From Taenia hydatigena (lineage: Eukaryota; Platyhelminthes; Cestoda; Cyclophyllidea; Taeniidae): a stretch of DNA of 64,000 bases. Numbering within the stretch: the stretch's first letter is position 1; each line of letters starts with the position of its first letter. The notes below the pieces were generated by a model that saw only the letters and a list, made by a program, of their open reading frames with translations, ran no database searches and had not been told where the DNA came from. Position numbers and translations under genes: made by a program. The stretch lies in contig JADWOT020000009.1 in NCBI GenBank assembly GCA_036345935.2, positions 2,499,381 to 2,563,380 of the forward strand, given 5' to 3'. This document shows positions 13,757 through 25,261 of the stretch, piece by piece.

Positions 13757-15357
13757 GAAAGGATGTAACATCCACATGTCCCCTCAAATTCACACGAATG
13801 CCAAAACAAGCAAAAATTCCATGCTCGCACACTTCGAAGGCAGGGATGAAGATGCCGAACCTCGCCTTTACTTGCCCCATCTTGGCGTCACCAGTGCATA
13901 CATTCAACATCCCCACCCACCTCATCTTCCAATTGTGCAAAACCGTGTTAACCACACTTCATCCCATGCCCCTTTGGCATTACAACCTTCGCTGCAACAA
14001 ACCACTCCAGCCCAACTCACCCGATTTGTAACGATTGGAATGGGTGGAGGTTGTCGACCCAGCAGCGCTTTCTGGCGGCGGTTCAGAGTAGTTCTGGCGA
14101 GTCTGCTGTTGCAGCACCAAGGGTGTCGCAGCAGCAACAGCAGCGGATCCAACGGCACCAGCAACGGTGGAGGCGAGAGCAGCACAGCGTAGCTGTGCAA
14201 AGTGCGTCAGTTCGTAGCGAAAGAGCTCCTCGTGACGACGAATGAAACCGGCAATGGTGAGGGTGATGACGGGAGTGACAGACATCTCCACATCCGGATC
14301 GTAGTCCGCCTGACGCAGGATGTTGGGCGCAAAGACACTGGCCAAATTCTCCACTGTCATCCTGTTCTCCTCGCTGTGGTCGGCCACCTTTCAATGAGCA
14401 ACACCCGGAAGGCACTTTGTAAGATGCCTCCCATTCAATTCAACCTCTCCATTGTGAAACCACACACTCTAGCTGCGGCACACATCTAACCGATTCCTCT
14501 GCCTCAAAATTGAACGCCGTCATCAGACGATAACACGGTCATGCATTCAGAACCCTAGCAACCAATCATGCTAGCGATTCCACAGGTACGTCTTTCTAAA
14601 TATAGTGCGGGAATCCGGTGAGGTGTCACCCATCTAGTCATGGCTCCAAATCAATTCAACGTCTCACAAGCTGTGACAAGTGCAACTCCACCATATCACT
14701 TTCATCCCTACACTCCACCCCCCAAACTTTCAATTTGACGCACCACCCTGACATTCGACATTTCACTCATTGGTGTGCACTAAGTCTGCTCCACTACTTC
14801 TGCTACTCGTTTGCATATGTCTCCACACAATCAAAACGTTCGCCCGGCAACAACCCCACCCAGCCACTCCGCCTACACCTACACCAACACCAACAAACCC
14901 AAACCCTCCCATGCCAACTCGCATCTGCAGAACACTTCAACCACACACTATGCCACCTCAGTCGTCATGGCTTCCACCCTGCAACACTCACCAATCACCT
15001 CTGTGAACAAGCATCCACTCTGCACGTGTGACGCCCAGCTCTAGACACCTGATCAACATCTCACCTGTCCGCCAATTCCACAACAGACCGAGATCTTCGC
15101 GTCAACATGAGAAACAATCATTCTCGTACCTTTATAATCTCGAAGAGGCGGACTGCATTGAATGAATATCAAGTCAGCTTTTCACTTTCGCCGCATACGA
15201 GCGGGTTGATGGAAAGTTTAGGCAAATGAAGCCAGAATCCGCGGATTTGCATTAATACACGCAAACGAAACTTGTGTAAATCTACCACCAACACGGATAA
15301 CGAGACTAAGCAGAATGTCTTTGGATAGTTCGGTTGTACTAACAAGTCCACCTATGT
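13757..15357 (-). repeat. Left arm of a 1.6 kb inverted repeat
   Basis: This segment is the reverse complement of 37091-38692. Every landmark I compared satisfies left + right = 52448, so there appear to be no insertions or deletions along the arm. The few differences I noticed include 13859, 15080, two near 15308-15310 and two within the last 15 bp at the left end. The inner end (CCTATGT at 15351-15357) and the outer end (short palindrome GGATG...CATCC at 13761-13773) are followed by unrelated sequence. The arm carries a full antisense copy of a RhoGAP exon, about 970 bp of upstream intron and about 265 bp of downstream intron. The intron part is GC-richer than its surroundings and low in complexity (CA/CC-rich on the plus strand). 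Confidence 0.93.
14021..14387 (-). pseudogene. Antisense duplicate of a RhoGAP exon, frame intact
   Basis: This is an exact-length copy (367 bp) of the exon at 38061-38427, including the acceptor AG and the GTGAGT donor, read leftwards. The translation is identical across the whole exon: the RhoGAP motif around NLASVFAPNIL, the RRHEELF region and the Ala/Ser-rich linker. It lies outside and antisense to the gene that owns the original. It is therefore a displaced exon rather than a gene, unless the intervening segment inverts. There are no stops or frameshifts, so the copy is recent or kept identical by gene conversion. Without transcript data I cannot tell whether it is ever spliced. Confidence 0.85.
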
Positions 15358-16960
15358 CGAGTTTCTTTAGGAGTTAGTTACGTATTGTGGTACGCGGAGG
15401 AGTTTAACAAAGGACTGCGTCGAAATATTAATTCAATTTATATTTTTAAAGGGGTTCACTTGTTAAGTTAAAAGGCCTGATTTGATTTAGCTGATCTTTG
15501 CATGATAGGAACTCGTCATTTTGAGCCTGTTGGGAGGGATCACCTCAAGCACAGCAAAAATTTCTGCATTTTGTTATTAGGTTCTCCTACTTGTCTGCTT
15601 ACTTACTTCACTGCACAAAAGCGATGATTAATACCTAAAAAACTGGGAACACTCATTCCGACAACTTGCGATGCTGGATGAACATTTCCGATTCATTTGT
15701 GTATGATCCTCACCTCTGTAACCGTGTTCGATTATTTAAGCAGATCGTTCCATCGTTCATGAGTTATTTTGCAGAGACTCGATTGTTTAACTTCTGGCCT
15801 TGGTTACGGACTATAACTTAAACATTTTTCGGTCCTCAAGACGCGACCAAGTCCAAAACATCAAGCACCCGCCACTAAGAAGTAAGGAAGTTGGAGATTT
15901 TCCCTTTTAAGCGTATACCTTAAGTGTTCCATCTATTAAGTTCGTTTATAAATTTTAATCATACGAAACTTTGAAGTTTATAAAGTTCGACCTAAAACCG
16001 AGTGTCGGTTTATATGCATGTACACTTATGTTAACACACATCAGATCATTTCCGATTTAGTTTATAAAACGAATGGCAAACATAAAAAACACAATATGCT
16101 GGCGAATTTGTCCATAGCGCGTGTCAGGCCTGGGATGCCTTGTAACTTAAGAGGCAGCATACCCACCTAGACCAAGTCCTGCAACCACCGAAGGCAAATA
16201 CTGCAAGGCAGAAAAACAGGTCGGCAACTGCTTCATTACTCCATGTGTAAAGGAATTGCTGGATGGATTTGGAACTTAGAAGACAAAATTTCCTAGTAAT
16301 TTAAGCCGCAACTAAAAGACTTAGCATTCAAAGATGAATATACTTACCCTTTCAACCAAAACCCGAGCCACGAGAAGTAATTTTCTCAACATACTTCAAT
16401 TTACACGACGTTTCCAGAAGTTACTTGGGTTTCTATTTTGGCCTAGAAAGAACAAAGTTGGAAGCATTAAGGATGTAGTTAGGATGGACAAACTGCCGCG
16501 CTTTCCTCGTTAATCTCCTGCTCTCCGGTCTGCGTACTTCTTGACCGAACACGCTGATTGGAATGGAATGTTTAGCATTTAGAGTCAATGAGAAGTAATA
16601 CGAATTTAGGGTTGTCGGAATGCTGTACTCTTGTCTGCTTCAGAGGCTTCTAATCTCTCGTCTATCATAGGTTTTGGATTGATTTTCCCGCATCTTGCCT
16701 AAAAGGTCTGTTTAACCAGCATAAGTATTATAAATTAAACATCAGCCTTAATAAGGTTAAATGCAAGCATTTGATGGTGCAGTGAGTTGGCGCAAATGTA
16801 TTTTAGATCATTATTTAAGTGCATATTTGTTTGGATGTATTTTGAGTGAAAACAATTCAGCAACCATGACTCTAGTTACGAAATAGCGGCACCAATAATC
16901 GGGGAGAAGTGTACTCTGAACCTGCGTTCCCATTACCACTGTACCCTGTTCATAATATTA
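15358..16960. other. AT-rich spacer, nothing recognised
   Basis: I see no exon, RNA gene or repeat copy I could support between the left arm and the repeat cluster at 16.97 kb. The missing first exon of the RhoGAP gene could be here if it is short, but no candidate with a phase-0 donor stood out. Confidence 0.4.
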
Positions 16961-16967
16961 CTGTAGT

Positions 16968-17065
16968 ACTTTGTTTGTTTAGACTACCGGTTTCGGTCAG
17001 GGTCACAAAGGTGGCCGTATTGCCCTAGCTGCGTAGGCTGGCCTCCGGGCCTCGGGACGCTACAT
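16968..17065 (+). repeat. Dispersed repeat, module B left part
   Basis: GTAGTACTTTGTTTGTTTAG is followed by CTACCGGTTTCGGTCAGGGT and GGTGGCCGTATTGCCCTAGC. The same series of blocks recurs at 17590-17655 and, more diverged, at 17775-17830. The right half of the module is missing here, and the sequence runs into an unrelated 0.5 kb segment. Confidence 0.6.
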
Positions 17066-17589
17066 TGGTGACAGCGGAAAGCGGACCCGACTCTATAGGT
17101 TTACTATCCCGATCTCTACCGCCTGTGGCTTGTTGCAGCGGTGCGAAAGAAGTGCATGTGCTACAAATGGGCCAAGAACGACGTCCACCTCCGGCATCTA
17201 CCCCATCTCTGTGTTCCACATGAAAGCTATTAGCAACTGAAGCGGCACTAGCCATGGATTACCTGGAAAGTTTCGTTCCGAAGATTGCCCCTATCATACT
17301 TGCTTAAGGAGATCGGCGTGCTAACGCCCCCTACGGACATATTGATGGTCGGCAGAACCACTTGTTCTGAACTTTGTTTCCAAGCCAAACGAAACTCGAA
17401 GTGCAATGCACTGTCAAGAGGGATTACTGACGTTGGTGTGAAGCATCGCCTCAATCGCGTCGAATGTGGGCGACTGGCATGGTTAGCTCGTGGGTGCTTC
17501 TTGCAGCACTGAGTATGTTGTAATGACTGACGCAGGAGATGTACCAAGGAGTGCGTTGGAGACGACGCTCGAAAGAGGAGAGAGGCAAT
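17066..17589. other. GC-richer segment between two repeat modules
   Basis: About 0.5 kb lies between two directly repeated copies of the GTAGTACTTTGTTTGT...CTACCGG block. It has frames of up to 99 codons on the minus strand and 75 on the plus strand, none recognisable. The arrangement could be an internal part of a larger mobile element flanked by its repeats, or an insertion into module B. Confidence 0.35.
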
Positions 17590-17765
17590 GTAGTACTTTG
17601 TTTGTGAGAACTACCGGCTTTGGTTAGGGTCACAGAGGTGGCCGTATTGCCCTCCGGGCCATGCCAGCAGCTTATTTCCCTCTGTCCGTTGAACATATAT
17701 TCTAATCTAGCACTCTGCCTTCTTTTGCCTTCAAGGGAGCCTCGGAATGCTACAATTACTGTAAT
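17590..17765 (+). repeat. Dispersed repeat, module B copy
   Basis: This copy contains the GTAGTACTTTGTTTGT start block, a CTACCGG block, GGTGGCCGTATTGCCCTCCG, CATATATTCTAATC, TCTTTTGCCTTCAAGGGAG and CCTCGGAATGCTACAATTA in order. It is one of the fuller copies and directly abuts the next one. Confidence 0.65.
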
Positions 17766-17950
17766 AATTGATTGTTCTAACTACCGGTTCCGGTCACCAG
17801 GGTGACCATATTGTTCTAGCCGCGTGGGCTGGCCTCCAGGCCGTGTCAGTAGCATCGGTCCCTCCGTCGCTGAATATATATATACATATTCTGCCCCAGA
17901 ATTGTGCCCTCTTTTGCCTTCAAGAAAGGCTCGGGACGCTGCAATTAATA
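17766..17950 (+). repeat. Dispersed repeat, module B copy
   Basis: This copy follows the previous one head to tail. Blocks in order are CTACCGGTTCCGGTCAC, GTGGGCTGGCCTCCAGGCC, a short AT run, CATATTCTGCCCCAGAATTG, TCTTTTGCCTTCAAG and GCTCGGGACGCTGCAATTA. It and its neighbour give the clearest consensus for the module. Confidence 0.65.
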
Positions 17951-19197
17951 AAAGAGAATGGCCTCCCTGGTCAGCCCAAATTAGTGAAGACCAAGGTAGA
18001 GGAAGTAGGTACTCGACCGATTAAAGGTGTTACTAGAAGGTTAAATATGGATTCAGGAGCATTAGAAAGATTTCATATTTCTAAGTAATAAAGGCGAAAT
18101 TGTAACGCTGCAACTGGCAATAATTGGCAACGTTTTGTCGCATTACAACAACACGGCTTATTTATGAAATTAAATCGTGCTGAACCAACCGAAATTTATA
18201 TAGTATGGGTTTTCATCAGTTAAAATTGTACTAGTAAAGTTATTGCTCATAACTCGCAGGTTAGAAGAATTTCAGTAACACGAAATCGAATCCAGCAAAA
18301 CAATGTTGAATTGTTCTCAAAATACAACCTTAATCTGAGTTAACACAAACAGCTCTTCCTGTTTTAGCTTACTCGATCTAAAAAGGTCAGCAAAGCACCT
18401 TGAAAAGATGCATTATGTTTGAATGATATATATTCAATTTTTACTGGTTGGCGTATGTCCTGCGCAATGTCGACCAGGAAATTCGGGAGAAGCGTAAGGT
18501 TTTGTATTATTTGGAATGAGGTAACCTAGGTTTTTGCTTGCGATTGTACTTTCATGGTTAAGTTATGTGCAAGTTCTTATGCAAACTACAAACCTGGCGT
18601 CTTGATTTTTGTTCTAAATATTTTCTGTTATTGAAACTAATCGTTTGTGAATTACCGATTCATTTTCTTTGGTAACTACTTTTATAGTTCTTGCTCATCC
18701 TAATTTTACCTTGCAGTCCCATCTACTTTAATCTGTATTGTGCCTTTAATGTATTTTACTCACATCCTAACTATTATTATGGTATGGTTTAGTGGCATGT
18801 GAACGAGTTTTAGAAGGCGTTTTATTCTTTTCTACCTGTTGGTTGATTTTTAGCAGGTAGGCTATAGTTCGACTTGATATTGAATTCTCCTAGCTTCAAT
18901 GAACATTTTGGTCTTCTTAATAACTTTTTTTCTGGGTAGGCATTCGCTTGTCCTACTTGTTTACAGTCATACCAGTATCTCTTTGGTTTCCGAAAATTTG
19001 CTTTGTTTTGACAATCTATTGGTGTGTCAATATATATTACCGGAATGCATATCCTGTGCTTGTGAGTCAATATTTTTATTCAAATAGGTATCATTTTTAC
19101 GTTTGATTCGAATGAAGTTTGCTTCCGCTTTTCCTATCTTTGAAAACGCTTTTCAGGTGCTTTGTTCCATCAGAAATTTTGTCTAATTTTTTGCCAG
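17951..19197. other. AT-rich sequence upstream of the first PH exon
   Basis: The sequence ends in a good pyrimidine-rich acceptor (TAATTTTTTGCCAG) just before 19198, so at least the last part is intron of the RhoGAP gene. I found no earlier coding exon in it. Confidence 0.45.
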
Positions 19198-19462
19198 AGT
19201 TCCGTCCGTGTGCCCACATCAAATGGTTCAGCCATACACGTTCAACATTGTGGATGGTTGCGAAAACAAGGAGGCAAATTTCGCACATGGAAGCGTCGCT
19301 TTTTCGTCCTGCGTCAAGGCATTCTGGAGTACTACACAGACTCAGAGCAAATACGACTCATTGGGGCTCTGGAAATTGGTCCTCCTGATACTATGGAGGT
19401 GGTAGCCTGTGAGACAGACGCCACCGCTGAAGATAAGACCTTCAATTTTATCGTTAAAAAGT
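19198..19462 (+). CDS. RhoGAP gene exon: first part of the PH domain
   Basis: The acceptor is TTTTTTGCCAG before 19198 and the donor is GTATGC at 19463, with 88 codons plus one base (phase 1). The PH start is visible: GWLRKQGGKFRTWKRRFFVL, with the basic cluster typical of phosphoinositide-binding PH domains, then LEYYTDSEQ and IGALEI strands. The exon enters at phase 0, so a preceding coding exon must exist. An in-frame ATG at 19162 lies in the intron upstream of the acceptor and is unlikely to be the start. Confidence 0.88.
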
Positions 19463-22400
19463 GTATGCCTCGTGCAGCTCTTCCTTCTTACCGCAATTTC
19501 TGAGCATTGATTCTCCTCTGGTTGTTTCGTTTGATCACGCATTGATAGTGGATATCCGCATGGAACTTAAGATGTTAAGTCGGCACTTACTTAGCATGAT
19601 GCTACTTCTCTTTAGTCGTATCCTTGTTGTTTTTGCTATTTTTTCGTTCCTCGAGCGATTGACTTGGTGATTAGTCTTGGTTCTTTCTCACAGTTGCATG
19701 TGAATTATCAACCTGTTTTCGTTCTCTCCAAATACCCATCCACTTCATCGTTGCTCACGTGGAATCCCTTCTGATTAATATGCATCATTCTGGCGATGTA
19801 TTCTCACTACCTCTGCAGAGTGTAAACAGTACCGAGGACAGACTTACACTGCTACTTTACTTTGGTGTGTGCACTCCGCTCTGTCATCTGTTTGTGCCCT
19901 TAGATTGATGTTCTTTTGGCGGATTCACTTTAGCGCAAACCAAACAGTTGGTCCGCTTTACAGTTCACTTCACTATGGTGAAAATGGATAGGTAAAACGT
20001 TTAATAGTGAAATCAGATGATATGTTTGCTTTAGAGTCATCGCTCTCATAATCGCTTTAGTGATAATTTTAAGAAGGTATAAATCATAAAACCTCATAGC
20101 GGTTATGATTGATGCCACCTAATTTGCCCTGACAGATGATCTCTCCGAATTTGCTCGTGATTATCATAAATTGCTGTGAAATATTGCGCCGCGTCCTTCA
20201 AAACACACCTGAGTCATACATCTGTGTGCGTAGACGTGTATTTTGGTACATTGGCAAAACGTGTAAACACACTGAATGGATTTGAACCGGTTGAAATGAA
20301 TCGTTAATTCGATGCCCATGTGCGCTGTTTTTTATGAACCCTAAAATGAATCTTGGCTTCCTCTAAAAAGTGGCTAATGACCTAGTGTGACCTTTAGTCT
20401 TCCTTCACTTAATGAAGCTCCTCCACTTATGTAACGACACCCTATTCACTTGACTCACGCGAGTCATGGTACATGCGAGGATTGCTTTTATGCCATTATA
20501 CAATAACTGTTTTGGAATTGGACGGCTCAATGCGTGACCTTTAGGTCTCAAGACCTGTCATGACACATTTTGAGGAGTTGTGCAATGCTGCATGCCCTGA
20601 AATCGGTGTATTTGTGTCTTGGTTCATATGACAGTATGATACAGCACCATCTTTCCCCAAAAATTTCGACACTTATTCACCCCCTGTGATGGTTAATTAT
20701 GAAGGGGTATGAAATGTTTTTACCAGAGTTTAAGAAATATTTGCAGAACTCTAAGGAATTCCATTTACCCTCATTTTTACAACTGAAGAGCTATTAAAAG
20801 TGCATTTACTGTGTGGTTGAGGGCATTGGTGCTTGTATCTGCACCAATTTTTCTTTTACATTTACTCCTCTATTATTATAGAAAGAAGATAGCGATTAGC
20901 AATGATAGGCAGCTTTCTAAAAGTATGCAGTTTTGTCACATGGTGCCTGAAAGCGTATCTTGTGAGGCCGAGGTTTCCTCTTCACCCTTTAATTTTCATT
21001 ATGTCGTTTGAACTTAGCGAGCTTAGCGCTTATCTTTGTCACCTCATTAGTATGGACTCATTTTTAAACACAGAATTCGCCTCCTTATGTAGCTCTCCCC
21101 TCCGGGCTCCATTAATCACTTCGCCTATTCGGCGCCTGAAGCTCATTAATCTTACCTAAATTGGAGCTTTCCGTTTCACCCTTTAGAGGAGACAAAAGGC
21201 GGCCTTCAGCTCTCACTAACAAAACGTTTTGCGATAATGGTCTTTTCGGCAGAGAAGGTGCTGTGATCCTCTCACTAGAAATGATCTAAATGCATTGCTT
21301 TGCATCAGAACATTATTTCTGACTTATTCATGATTTTAATTTGTTATTTTTTCTTGCACTCTAGACATTTTGGTCCCTGCTTTTTAGCTAAAACTTGGGG
21401 CTCCGAGCAAAAGCAATCCTTGGTTCTGAGTGCCTCATCAGTGGACGAACGAAGGGATTGGATTCGAGCTCTTCGGAAACAGCTCTACCTCAAACTGGGT
21501 GGTGGTAGGTCTATTATCCTGGTTGGGTCCATGCATTGTGGCCCAATGGAAGCAAATTGGCTCAGTCTGAACTTTTCAGAAGGATACTAAGTGGAATATA
21601 AATGTATAATTTTAAAGGGGTAATAAGCCCTAGAAGCCGTGCATTTTTGTGCATACATTTCTTTTATTTTAAGTCAGTTTTTTAAAAAATTGCAAACTAC
21701 CTAATGATTTGGCCGAATTCACGCTTTCATGAGCACTTCTCAGTCTGTGATTTTGAAGAAATTATCTTTGACGCCAGCCTTTTCATCCCCTTTTCTTGTC
21801 ACCTGAAACGTGTATCCGTTTAAAGCAATTTTTTGGTAACTTTTAAAGCCTCAGTTATCTCCTAAGTCACTATATAGCAAGTTTTTTTAATCAACTCTTG
21901 GAAGGACTGGAAAGCTAGTGTTGTAGGAAGTTACCGTAAGTAGGGACCCATGGCGTGGTAGTCGAATCGCGCGAGATTAAAAGGGTTTGTTTGTTTGACC
22001 TGAGGATCATCTTTGGCATTCGCCACGCTCACTCACGCCCTCCTAATTAAAAGCCGCCCAATCAATCGACAAGAAAAGTGGTGGATAGAGTTCTCAGTTA
22101 TCATGGCTTCTGTTTGACGTTGACTACTCCTGCAGACGGCAGCGCTTGATCTGAGTGAGTCGTGGAGTGCGGACCAACCCGGGATAGTCATTCTAAGTAG
22201 AGTGGAGAGCCATGATGCGGCCAGATTTATCTCCTTTTCCTGCTCCTTGTGGGGTGAAAGTGGCCTATACATGTAGACCGCTCAAACAACCCTGTTGTTG
22301 CTATCTCTCTTACGTGTAACTTCACCGTGGCATATGCAGAACTCAACACAGCAAACACATCACGCATTTTGGCTCAGGTTTACTCAACAATGCGGTGATT

Positions 22401-25226
22401 TTTTTGGCGTGAACTTAGGCACATGCACACCCATGCACGCATGTACACAAATACACAGTTGCCTAACCTGTTCTGGTCATTTGAAGTCCTTGGTGTGACT
22501 TTTTTGCGCTTCGTTTGATCCAGTTACCCTGATCCCTTGGCTTGTAAATGCCCTTTCCGCTCATGGCGGCGTTGTATTTGTAACACACAGTTAGCCCAAC
22601 GCCTCAGTCTTATAGAATTTTCACTGCAAAGTGATTTATTAGTCTTTTAGAATCAATTCAATTCCACCAAATCGATTAGCGTTCCCTTGGGCAAAAACTG
22701 TGATCAACCTCCATATTTCCTTTAGTGGGTTCACTCTAGAAGGCTCTTTCATGCATTGGAAATAATTAGTGGTTTATTGGGGCACCTAAATTGTTTATCA
22801 ATCGGGGTGGTTGAGTTTTGTTAATTCCTACTTTCTACACGATTGTCCTCTAATTCTTTATATGAGGTATGAGGCAACTGAATAGGTTCTTGTTGTTTTT
22901 CGGCAATAAAGATTAAACCATTGTAGAAGGCATTTCCATGCATTATATTTCGTTCTCCTACCCTTTCCCGACAAGAAACAAGCTTCCAAATTTCACTTCT
23001 ATGAAACGACTTGTCTCTGAAGTGAATGATAGGTAGATTATTTTGGGAGAACCAATGCCTCCAAGGAGTTTTTCATCACAAGTCAGGCAGCGAACTATTT
23101 AAAATGCGTAGTGCATTTTTATAAGGCGAATGAAACAAAAAAAATGGGTAATCTTGAAAGCTTATTTGTCGTCTGCGAATGAGACAATCGTTCGCATGGT
23201 TCCCATCACTTTTCTTCCAGTTGATATAGGCACAAAACATATCGCGTCAAACGTGACTGGAAGTTGTTTTTTGACACGTACTTCTCCATTACTAATGCTG
23301 GAGGATCTTCTTGAACGTAACGCTTCGTTAGCTGGTGATTCAACATAACACATTCTCTGCCATCTGGTTTTGGACTGGTGCGTTCGACTGCCGACCTTCA
23401 AAAGATGGTATGAAACCAATTTGGTGAGACGCTTTGGCAACTTTAGAACCGAATCTTGACTAGTCCGGATGCAAGAACGAGTTTAGAATTGCTTTTTTAT
23501 GATATGAGACTTAAAATGTGAGACAAGGGATGTGACTTATGGTAGAATATCTTCGAAAGACTGGCAAATATATAGGCTTTATCAAGCAAGCAATGCAAAT
23601 TCTCACGATTTTCACTGTTTCGCTGTAACAAGCACTGAGGAAATAACCTAGTGCAACCGCAAATCACTGCTTTAGCTTATGATGTTCTGTGTAAGGGTTA
23701 CTTATCAGTAAATTTACCACAGAGCGCTTTTTATTTGGGATTTCCCCGTCTCCTTATTTACTTCTTTCAGACCACCTTATAGTGCACTAACAGAGAGACA
23801 TTACAGCAAGATGGAACTAAAACGGTGAAGATTGGGCAATTCAAGTAAACTAACCGCTGTTCTGCTGCTCCGTTCTGTCTTCATCGGCAACAGCTTTCTG
23901 ATCATTCCATAGTTAAAATGCCAATTCTAAAAGTGACGTTTTCATCCAGTAACTGTCTTCATGGGCGTGTCTGGTAGCTGTTGTCATTCATTTTTACGGC
24001 TGGATTGTGTTGATCTATGTTTGCTTTGGTTTTGGTCGCGATAACTCGGGGAGACTCGTAGAATTCTACAGTCCCCTCCGAATCTCGAATCGATACCTTA
24101 GTCTGGGTGGTCCTAACGCACCAGAGAACGCATTTCTGTACACCTTTGTTAAGACTTCTGCCACTCCTTCCAACTTTTAGCAGCACTGTATCGGCCGCAT
24201 TCATGGTGAGGCTAAAATCTTTTCGGACATTCATGAATTTCGTTAACTTATGCTCATCCTGAGTTTCCGACTTAACGTGGCGCCAGCCTTGAAAGCGTCT
24301 ACCCATACTTGGGCTCTAAATTGCTACTTGGAAATTTTCCCAATGGTTGCAAGCTTCTAATATTAATAAGCTAATTTCTGAGACCTTGTAGCTGGAATCT
24401 TACGCCATCTGATGTACTTCAAAATGCCCTCGTTTGTATTTTTGAAATGTTTTGACCCTCGTAATTTCGGGCATATTCATTTCGAAAACCCATAGTCCTC
24501 CATGAACTGGTTATAGAGTTATCAGTTCGGATAGACTCATTGTAACAACACTGAACGGTTTGTGAGTTGCTGATAGCAGTGAAATAAATGATGCGGTTTA
24601 ACATCATTAAAAAAATTCCACATTGGCTTGTTTAACACCCATTTCATTATTCAAGATCACTGGATATTAGCGAACTTTAGCAATCTTGAGTTTCTATTTG
24701 AACTTCGAATTACTTCTTTAAAATCCACGCAGCAGTAAACCTACATTCACAGCCCATTTTTTGTGTGAGATTCTATTTTGGCTTCAAAGAGCAGCAGACT
24801 AGCGCTTGATTCGACACACTTGCAGGGCTCTTCGGCACGCATCTCTCCGAAGTGTTCGCCTACACCTCACCCGAGACCAAATATGTCCCCCGGGTTGTCT
24901 ACAAAACTGCCGAATTCATCCGACAGTACGGTCTGACTACGGATGGCATTTTTCGGTATGTCAGTGCTTCCCTATTCATTTTCTACGGTGGGCGCCTTTT
25001 TGAAGAGACGGTTGTGTGGATATGATTTAAGTGCGTACTATAGTCGCTCCCCAAAAGGCAACGCTTGCAAATTAGCGTACGGTATTTCTTGTGTAGTTTC
25101 AACTGAATTAATGTGTAAGATCATGGGAAGAAGTTTTCAATCCCCCAATTTATTCATTTCTATTGTTAGTCAATCGGTAAAGCTGGAAATAAATCAAAAC
25201 GTGTCAATGTTTCCGCGTGGTAGACT

Positions 25227-25261
<35 letters not shown>

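Noticed and set aside
14083..14415. Cys/Arg-rich and Gln-rich frames in other phases of the left arm (mirrored at 38033-38365)
   Set aside because: They are shadow frames of the duplicated RhoGAP exon; the exon's own frame shows the conserved motifs.
14618..15044. 137-codon His/Pro/Thr-rich frames in the arms (mirrored at 37404-37830)
   Set aside because: They arise from C/A-rich low-complexity intron sequence, lie antisense to the gene in the right arm, and show no domain.
19162..19197. In-frame ATG upstream of the PH exon as a translation start
   Set aside because: It precedes a strong acceptor at 19197, the 12 residues it would add look like intron, and relatives have more N-terminal sequence.
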